Source of the DNA: Onchocerca volvulus
Lineage: Eukaryota; Nematoda; Chromadorea; Rhabditida; Onchocercidae
Reading direction: 5' to 3'
Assembly: GCA_000499405.2 (NCBI GenBank)
Contig: HG738157.1
Location: 1 to 55,206 of the forward strand
Length of the DNA: 55,206 nt
Below the pieces are notes generated by a model. It made no database searches, had not been told where the DNA came from, and saw only the letters and a program-made list of their open reading frames with translations. Shown here piece by piece: positions 48,701-55,206 of the stretch. Every line of letters starts with the position of its first letter. Position 1 is the stretch's first letter. The translations under genes and the position numbers were made by a program.

Positions 48701-50765
48701 TTTACGAAATAATTAATTAAAATGAAAAAAGAAAAAAAAAGAATGGGAATCAATAAAATACTACATTACTAATTCTTCAAAAGAGCTTTGATTGATTAAT
48801 AAAATGCAAGTGGTTAATTACTAACAGCTTTAATATTTTTTTTTTTAATAGTCATAAAATCATAAAATGATAAACTTGTATTATAATTAATAATTGGTTA
48901 CTGATTAGCAATCATGTTAATATATCTTGAAATAATATTTGTTATATTTAGCAACTGATTGCTAAGATTATGCGATAATTATCATTCAGTTTTTATTGAC
49001 ACTATCAATATTATAGCTGCATTATCGATAACAAAAGGATTAAAAAGATTTTAGAACGATCAAAACTTGTTTAGAGAGAAAATAGTATTCTTGCGTAACC
49101 TTAACCTTCATAAAAAAAATCAAAGTAATCATTGGAGAGAATCATGGAAAAGATATCGTTTCATAAAATACTTATTTTAAAATTAATTACTATCAATCAT
49201 CTTAAAGGTCACAAAAGTCTGCTCTGATCTTTTTTATCAAGATATATTGATTAACAGAACTGCCAATGGCAAATTAGCATCAACTATATATTTTTGTGAT
49301 TTGGATTATCAGCTCAATCTAGTCGAACATCCTTAGATATTTTCCTTAAATGCTTTGATAACACATCAAATACTCTCTCCATCATTGATGTTGTCACCTT
49401 GTTTTATCATACATCTGCTTGTTGACCTTCGAATCTAAACTTTTTCTTAATCACTTTCCCCATTTTGACAATTGATCATCGCAATCTCTCTTCTCATCTT
49501 CATTCACCAATGCATTTGAACATTCATTTCTCTCTCTTCTTTCCCAACAAATAATTTGGTCGAAATCCCGCCATAAATAAAATTTAATAAATGAAAAATG
49601 AAAAAAAGAAAAAACTAGTAGCGATTACTGCTCCTAATACATATGCATTTCACCTATCAATGAATGGCTGTTATTTAAAAGAATAAGTTAGAGAAAAAAA
49701 AGGTTTTTGATAACATTAATTTATCAAACATTAACAAAAAATAACCATAATTTTATCCATAATTATAAATATACAATTTTTTTCAAACAATTTTACATGT
49801 TTAGAAAAAAAAAAAATTTTTCTAATTTAGTTTTGCATCTTTGTAACAACGAAAAAATACGAGGAAAAAAAAGTACATATAGAAAAGGAATTGAAAAGAA
49901 AAATGTGTAGTAAAAAATGATAAATTTTGTGTTTTTACTTATCAAAGGTTTTATTCAAATTTTACACTCAAAAAAAATTTTTTTTATCATATCTAATTAG
50001 CATTTCACAATTGTCAACTTTTATTTATTTAATTATGAATGAGAAATGTAATTAATGGAGTAATAATAATTAATTCGAGATAAAAATTTCATAGATGCCT
50101 TTAAAATCAGTATAGTTAGAAAACAGAATAATGTTTAGTGATAAATAAATATGAAAGCAACATACACAAACATGCATAAACACATACGTAAACATACAGG
50201 CGCAGACGCATCAGCACGTAAGCAACACTTATAACTGGCATTAAAATATTTTTCAAAACGAAATTTTCTAAAAATCCATTTAGTCAAACAAATTTACGTT
50301 TAGCTATAAAATTTTCCTTCTTTCAAAACCAATTCTTGTCATTCATACAAATTTTTTCATCAAATTTTTTCAACTAATTATAATTTCAAATGATCAGCAA
50401 TAAAATCTAAATAAAATTTGATGATAATTTAAAATCACTTTTGCTGTAAAAGGCTTTGTTTTTTCATTCCTTTCCAAAAAATTTAAATTTTATTATATGA
50501 TGGCATTTATTTTGTTATTAAAAATCTCCGTTTCTTTTTTCCTCACTTTTTAAATAAATTCTTCGCATTCAGTTGTCTCTTTTCGTTTGTTTTTTTTTTT
50601 TTGGTTTTTGGAAAAAATAATAAAATATTTCGAAATTTCATATGAACTTAGTAAAATGCAACGTAATGGTGGAAAAATTTTGATCAATTATATCATCAGT
50701 ATGCTTAATTAAAAGCAAACGAAGATGCCAGTAGAACAATGGTAATAATGCGGAGAGATCACTTT

Positions 50766-50872
50766 AAACAAAACACACACGCATATTTAGTTTAGATAAA
50801 AATTGATTTAGAATGAAAATTGACTTGTTCAATAATTTAATCTAAATTGAATATGTACGTGTGTTTTGTTCT
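50766..50872. repeat. Imperfect inverted repeat
   Basis: The left arm (50766-50797) has AACAAAACACACACGCATAT and the right arm (50841-50872), inverted, AACAAAACACACGTACATAT. The arms are about 32 bases and the spacer about 43. It could fold into a long hairpin or be a short non-autonomous DNA element; no target duplication was confirmed. Confidence 0.7.
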
Positions 50873-50979
50873 GTTGGCACTTTTAAAAGATGTTGCGCAA
50901 AATTAATTTCAATAAATTTCATTTTAATCGAAACTTACTCTTTTATTTTTGTTACTTATAATCATTAAAACTACATATC

Positions 50980-51003
50980 ACTATATATATATATATATAT
51001 ATA
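50980..51003. repeat. (TA)n microsatellite
   Basis: An uninterrupted run of TA dinucleotides, about 11 units. Confidence 0.9.
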
Positions 51004-52935
51004 ATACCTCAATATGACTACAAAATAGCCAGAAAACTAAGCTAAATAAAGAAAATGCTACGAAGTAAGCTTTCCTAACAAATTTTTGGTAATTTTTGCA
51101 TTTTTTTCAAAATAATCCTCACTAATATTTTACCGTTCATAATAATTTAAGTAAATTACTGTATACAAATAATTAATGCATTCATTTATCTTAAAGTTTT
51201 AAACTGCTCAATCAATTAATTAATCAAAAATCAATTATTTTAAATCTGAAGAAGAAAGAAAAAGAAAAGAAAACCCATGAATTTTTTTTTAGGAATACAA
51301 ACACAATTCTAACGTAATAACCAGTTCTTGAAATATGTTTAACAAAAAAAAAAAAAAAATCGGGAAAAATGAAAGGTTCATAATTGTTTTTCATAAAATT
51401 CCTGTGGAAATAAAGAATATTTTTTATAAAAAGTTTCACTGTTATGTCAAACAATTGATTTATTTCTATTCAATTACTTGGAAAAAAAAAGAAAACCTGA
51501 ATGTCATTAGGGTTGGAACTGAATGTCATCACAGTTATTTTACTTTGAGCATTTTCAACTTATTTGTTGTTTTTTCTTCCTGCATTGCAAAACTTCTAAA
51601 ATTTATATATATATTTATAGGTTTTATTCAAATATGTGGAAAAGAAAAAAGTGATTGTTTTATAAATTACCATTTCAGTTTGAAATGCATTTCATCAGAT
51701 ATGGTAATTCATTTATGAAATAATCTCAGAACATCATCATTATCGTAATTCTCAGTGTATAATGATAAAACGGGTAATTATATTTCTAAAGTTCTTAAAA
51801 AAAGTTATTGTAATATATTATCCAGCTAAAGTCATGTGTTTATTGTAAATTATTCATAGTTTAGATTGATTGATTATTATTGACTAATTTGAAATAGTTT
51901 CAACTAATTTTGTCAATAATCTTTAGATTATATTATCCCTATTTACTTTAGAATTATATAATGCCCTCTCGGTTCTATTCTTTATGGTAATTATATTCCT
52001 ATTTATTAATTAGAAATTATTCTATTATAATCTTTATTAGCTAATTGTTAAGGAATTTTTTTTGCTATTATGAAAAAAATAAAAAAAAAAGGAAAGGAAG
52101 GGTATGAATTGCAAAAGAAAAAAAAGTGAAAATCGTTTTAAAAAAAAAAAGGAATTTCTTAATTTCAAAAGACAAACAAAGATTTAGCCATTTTAGGCAA
52201 ATATCGTAGTAATTAGCATGTGTTTAGCATGATTACATTTAAAAAACAAAGATTGAAATTTTTATCGATTTCAAACAAAAAATGGAATAAGAATGAAAAA
52301 TATTTGATAAGCGCATTCATAATTTTTATTATTTGATTCATAACAGTATGTAATTTTTTTATTGTTCCAGAAAGACTTGAAATTGAAGATAAAATTGTTT
52401 TATCGATAATTTATTTAGATATCAATAAATATTTAACTAATCGCACAATAAAATCTAAGCAGTATTTTAATGCATTGAATGAATAGTAAGCATAAAAAGC
52501 TGTAATATAGTTATTATAAAATTAAGCATTATTTTTCCTTTCTTATTAGGAATAATAAATTAGTGGTAAAAGAATTCTTTCATTGAAGAATAAAATGAAC
52601 AAATTTCATTTTGAGAGGGAATATCGCCCGAAATTAATCTTTTAATAAAAATGTATGTTAAGTGAATTCACATAGATTCATTTTATCATTCCCTTACATT
52701 AACTTTTATCTATTTAAAATGTTTTTCGTATTATTATTTATAATTATTACATCTATATAATTTTGGCATTATTTTCAGAATTTTATTTATAAGGCATTAT
52801 TTTGGAAAAAATTACAAACTTTTCAAGTTTCTAATTTCTTCCAAATGTTTGTTACATCCTTAAATGAAATATATTCCGTCACATTTAATTAAAATAAATT
52901 CAGACCTAACCTTCTACGTCAATATTACACGCTAG

Positions 52936-53078
52936 TTAACAATTCGCGGCCATCCATTCCGGATTTGCTGAACATTCACCAATCGATGCCCAAAAACGGC
53001 ACCATTGATGTTCATCACAGTAACCATTCGGCAAACATTTAAATTTATTAGTTTGTGGCAATGATAATTGTGTTACAA
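52936..53078 (-). CDS. ShK/SXC-domain exon of a host gene
   Basis: On the minus strand an open stretch preceded by a possible acceptor (ACAAAAG at 53079) reads FKCLPNGYCDEHQWC and then RFWASIGECSANPEWMAANC. The pattern C-x4-C-x2-WA-x2-GEC-x2-NPxWM-x3-C is the SXC/ShK fold common in nematode secreted enzymes and structural proteins. After the last C comes TAA. If instead a GT donor is used inside that codon (AATT|GTTAAC, exon end 52941), the missing final cysteines would come from a later exon. No other exon of the gene is seen here; the upstream side runs into the LTR at 53.2 kb. Confidence 0.65.
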
Positions 53079-53205
53079 CTTTTGTAATAATTAATTAAAT
53101 TGAAAAAATAGTCAATGAATTATTTGCTGTTATGCTTAACTAAAATCAATGCTAATTAAACCTCTTAGCCATCAATAAATCGAATTTTACTTATTATATG
53201 CTTTC

Positions 53206-53797
53206 TGTCGCTGAAATCGCGGGATAAAAGAAGAAAAATCAGTGATCCCTTTGTTTAAAATTTTACATTGCATATCTCATGTAGTCGATTGTAGAATCAT
53301 TTTGTCTATCCAGTTAAAGAGCTTAAAAAAGCTCTCTATTATCATCAGCTAACTAAAGCACAATCTTATGCGCATCAAAGGCGCATACTTCCGAGACAAC
53401 AAAGGATCTTTCTTGTCTCTACAATGTACCATGACCCCCTATCCACGAAGAAGATGGGATGGGGTCCTGATTACAAAATCATTTCAACCAACAAACTACC
53501 ATCAGCTCGGTCGAGTGGACCAGTCGGTGATAAACTAATTCTTCTTCATTACCAAACCTATCTCCCCTCTTTTACATTATAATCTCTTCATAATATTATC
53601 GGAATTGAATTGTTAATATAATTGTTGTAATAATTGTTGCGTATGTTGATTTATAAATTAATCACAATAAAGGTTTTAATTACCCAAATTTCAGGTTCGT
53701 TACCAAGTAATAAACATCAAAATAGAAGAAACTGTGAGAATGGAATAACAAAATTCAACTTATTATTTTGTCACTATCAGAAAGAAAAAAAACGACA
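53206..53797 (+). repeat. 5' LTR of the third-family element
   Basis: 592 bases, from TGTCGCTGAAATCGCGGGAT to AAAAAACGACA. It carries AATAAAGGTTTTAATTACCC near 53667. It is paired in sequence with the solo copy at 35559-36124. Confidence 0.88.
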
Positions 53798-53803
53798 AAA
53801 TTT

Positions 53804-53821
53804 TGGGGGTTGAGCCGGTGA
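53804..53821 (+). promoter_or_regulatory. Primer-binding site of the third-family element
   Basis: TGGGGGTTGAGCCGGTGA lies 6 bases after the LTR and starts TGG. It differs from the site of the 24-31 kb element, so a different primer tRNA is likely. Confidence 0.65.
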
Positions 53822-53863
53822 AGAAAGACAGGAACAGAAAAAAAAGACAGGTAAGTTGTTTAT

Positions 53864-55206
53864 TTGGCAAAAAAAAAAAAAAAAGAGATAATGGAAGCTG
53901 AAGGTAGTACTCCAACCAGAAGCATGAGAAGAAAGGATAGGAGGTCCGTGTCCTACCTTATCAGAATGAATTTGAATAAACTTGCATCAGAAGTTAAACT
54001 GATATTGGAGAAGGTAGAAAATATTTGTGCAGAAGAAATACAAGAAGAATTAAGTGAGGAAAGCAAGTCGAAGTCAAAATCATTGGAAAGAAAAAGGGTG
54101 CTCATGAATGGACATCTAAAAATAATTGATGGAATCATCTCCAAAACAAATGCGTTAGAAAAGGAATGGAAAGAAGCATTACAGTCTGTTAAAAACAAAG
54201 ATGAAGATTACGAATTCGATTTATATGAATCATATTTGAACTCCGAAGAATGCTTATTTAGCAGCTCTCACAAAATGCATTATGTTCGAACCTTCCTAAT
54301 TGAAAAAATAGACCGGATCCATCTATTGTGTGAGGAAGAATCAAGAAATGAAGGGCCAGACGTAAAATCAGATGTAAAAGAAAACGAAGGAAATTCCTTA
54401 ACTGAATTAATTGAATAATTGGTGACAACAAGTAAACCTCCAGAAATAAAGACTGTGGAATTCGACGGAAATCCGAAACTCTGAAGTCTGCTTATAACAC
54501 AATTCGAAGAAACGATTGATAAAAGAGAAGATATGACAGCTACAAGAAAATTTGCGCACCTACTCGGATGTTTGAAAGGAGAGGCATTAGAACATATAAG
54601 CGATTTAGCTGTCAATGAAGAAAATTACATACTTGCTATGAAGAATTTGAAGGAACGATACGGTGACAAACAAAGAAGAATCATGGAGTTATATACTATA
54701 TTACAGAAATTGGACAAGTCGAATCGAAATGTGGTCGCATCAATCAGGGAACTATTGAATATCCTTTCCCAATTGAAAGAATTAGGAGAAAACATTGAGA
54801 CAAATCAGCTGTGGACTACCATAACGGGAAAATTGCCGAATTACATCTTAGGCAATCTGATAAAGGAGAAGTTAAAGAAACCTGAATGGACGATGCAAGA
54901 TACAATAACATTCTTAAAAGAATATATAAAGGTTACAGATATTCTAGAAGTCACAAACCAAATGCAACAAATGGAAATTCAGAAGAATATGCGGCACCTA
55001 CCGACAAGGATGCTGAAACAACATGAAACGAGTACATCGACATTTGGTAGCTCCCAGAATGCCAAGTCCAAATCTAATTCTCAAGAGATGAAACGAATGA
55101 CCATTTACGCGACAGCAATCAAACCCCGCGATGGGCAAATTTATGTGAACCGACCAGAAGAAAGAAAAGGATTGCTACCTTGCGTTTTTTGCAGCGGTGA
55201 TCATTG
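53864..55206 (+). pseudogene. Third-family gag, open except for two stops, truncated by window
   Basis: The frame starts MAKKKKKEIMEAEGSTPTRS (another in-frame ATG at 53891 is possible). The N-terminal part (about 1-184) is charged and helical, probably coiled coil. A TAA at 54416 and a TGA at 54482 interrupt it. The TGA stands where the family pattern (FDGNPxLW) expects TGG, and the TAA could be a former CAA, so both may be C-to-T type changes. The capsid-like part follows (ARKFAHLLGCLKGEALEHIS, NLKERYGDKQRRIMEL, LNILSQLKELGENI). The last residues, CVFCSGDH, begin a zinc knuckle. I see no frame shift in 1.34 kb. Confidence 0.85.

Larger units (their letters stand above)
43871..52935. other. 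Long AT-rich stretch without a recognised gene
   Basis: About 9 kb with frequent A- and T-runs. Frames up to 127 codons (51335-51718) are F/K/I-rich and look random. I saw no splice-bounded exons, tRNAs or retroelement genes. Local features are listed separately. Part could be introns or upstream region of the ShK-domain gene, but nothing shows this. Confidence 0.45.
53206..55206 (+). mobile_element. Third-family LTR retrotransposon, 5' part
   Basis: 5' LTR 53206-53797, primer-binding site at about 53804, then gag to the window edge. The gag is of BEL/Pao (DUF1759-like) type. Except for two stop codons the frame is open to the end, so this is the best-preserved element of the window. Pol and the 3' LTR lie outside. 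Confidence 0.85.

Noticed and set aside
51335..51718. 127-codon plus-strand frame
   Set aside because: It is F/K/I-rich and begins in a poly-A run, with no motifs or splice context; it is expected by chance in such AT-rich DNA.

Overview
The window is nuclear DNA of a nematode, most likely a filarial (onchocercid) worm. Four things point there: an intron-rich gene for a collagen prolyl 4-hydroxylase alpha subunit of nematode type, an exon for a ShK/SXC domain, many BEL/Pao-type LTR retrotransposon copies, and a stretch of decayed alphaproteobacterial genes that read as a Wolbachia-to-nucleus transfer. The sequence is very AT-rich and gene-poor. The species cannot be named from the sequence alone.

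Layout. 1-1.3 kb: LTR debris and a solo BEL/Pao LTR. About 2.4-10.6 kb: a Wolbachia-derived segment, all broken: rsmH, an ankyrin gene, unassigned pieces, rlpA, murC, eno, obgE, a circularly permuted tmRNA gene (ssrA) and sspB. 10.6-11.8 kb: decayed DNA of unclear origin. 11.8-14.6 kb: a Helitron helicase fragment split by a solo LTR, a BEL/Pao gag relic and a further LTR remnant. 15.27-21.15 kb (minus): the one clearly intact host gene, prolyl 4-hydroxylase alpha, rebuilt here as 12 phase-consistent exons coding for about 570 residues. Its large intron 2 holds a bacterial-type ankyrin fragment on the opposite strand, itself interrupted by a solo LTR. 23.7-31.0 kb: an LTR of a second family split by a full-length but degenerate BEL/Pao element on the minus strand. 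31.0-35.1 kb: another BEL/Pao relic (plus) carrying two nested solo LTRs, each with a perfect 5-bp target duplication. 35.2-36.1 kb: exon-like sequence and a third-family LTR. 37.0-39.1 kb: a 149-bp satellite with a 726-bp higher-order duplication. 39.1-40.45 kb: a second tandem array whose units can fold into hairpins. 41.7-43.9 kb: a third BEL/Pao relic. 43.9-52.9 kb: AT-rich DNA with no gene I can support. 52.9-53.1 kb (minus): a ShK-domain exon. 53.2 kb to the end: the 5' LTR and gag of a third LTR family, cut by the window edge.

No new functional system is visible. The main interest is (i) a fossil of the bacterial trans-translation module (permuted ssrA next to sspB) inside an animal genome, (ii) a layered record of retroelement insertions that can be dated relative to one another, and (iii) an intact essential-type enzyme gene surrounded by, and carrying inside an intron, dead bacterial and retroviral-like DNA.
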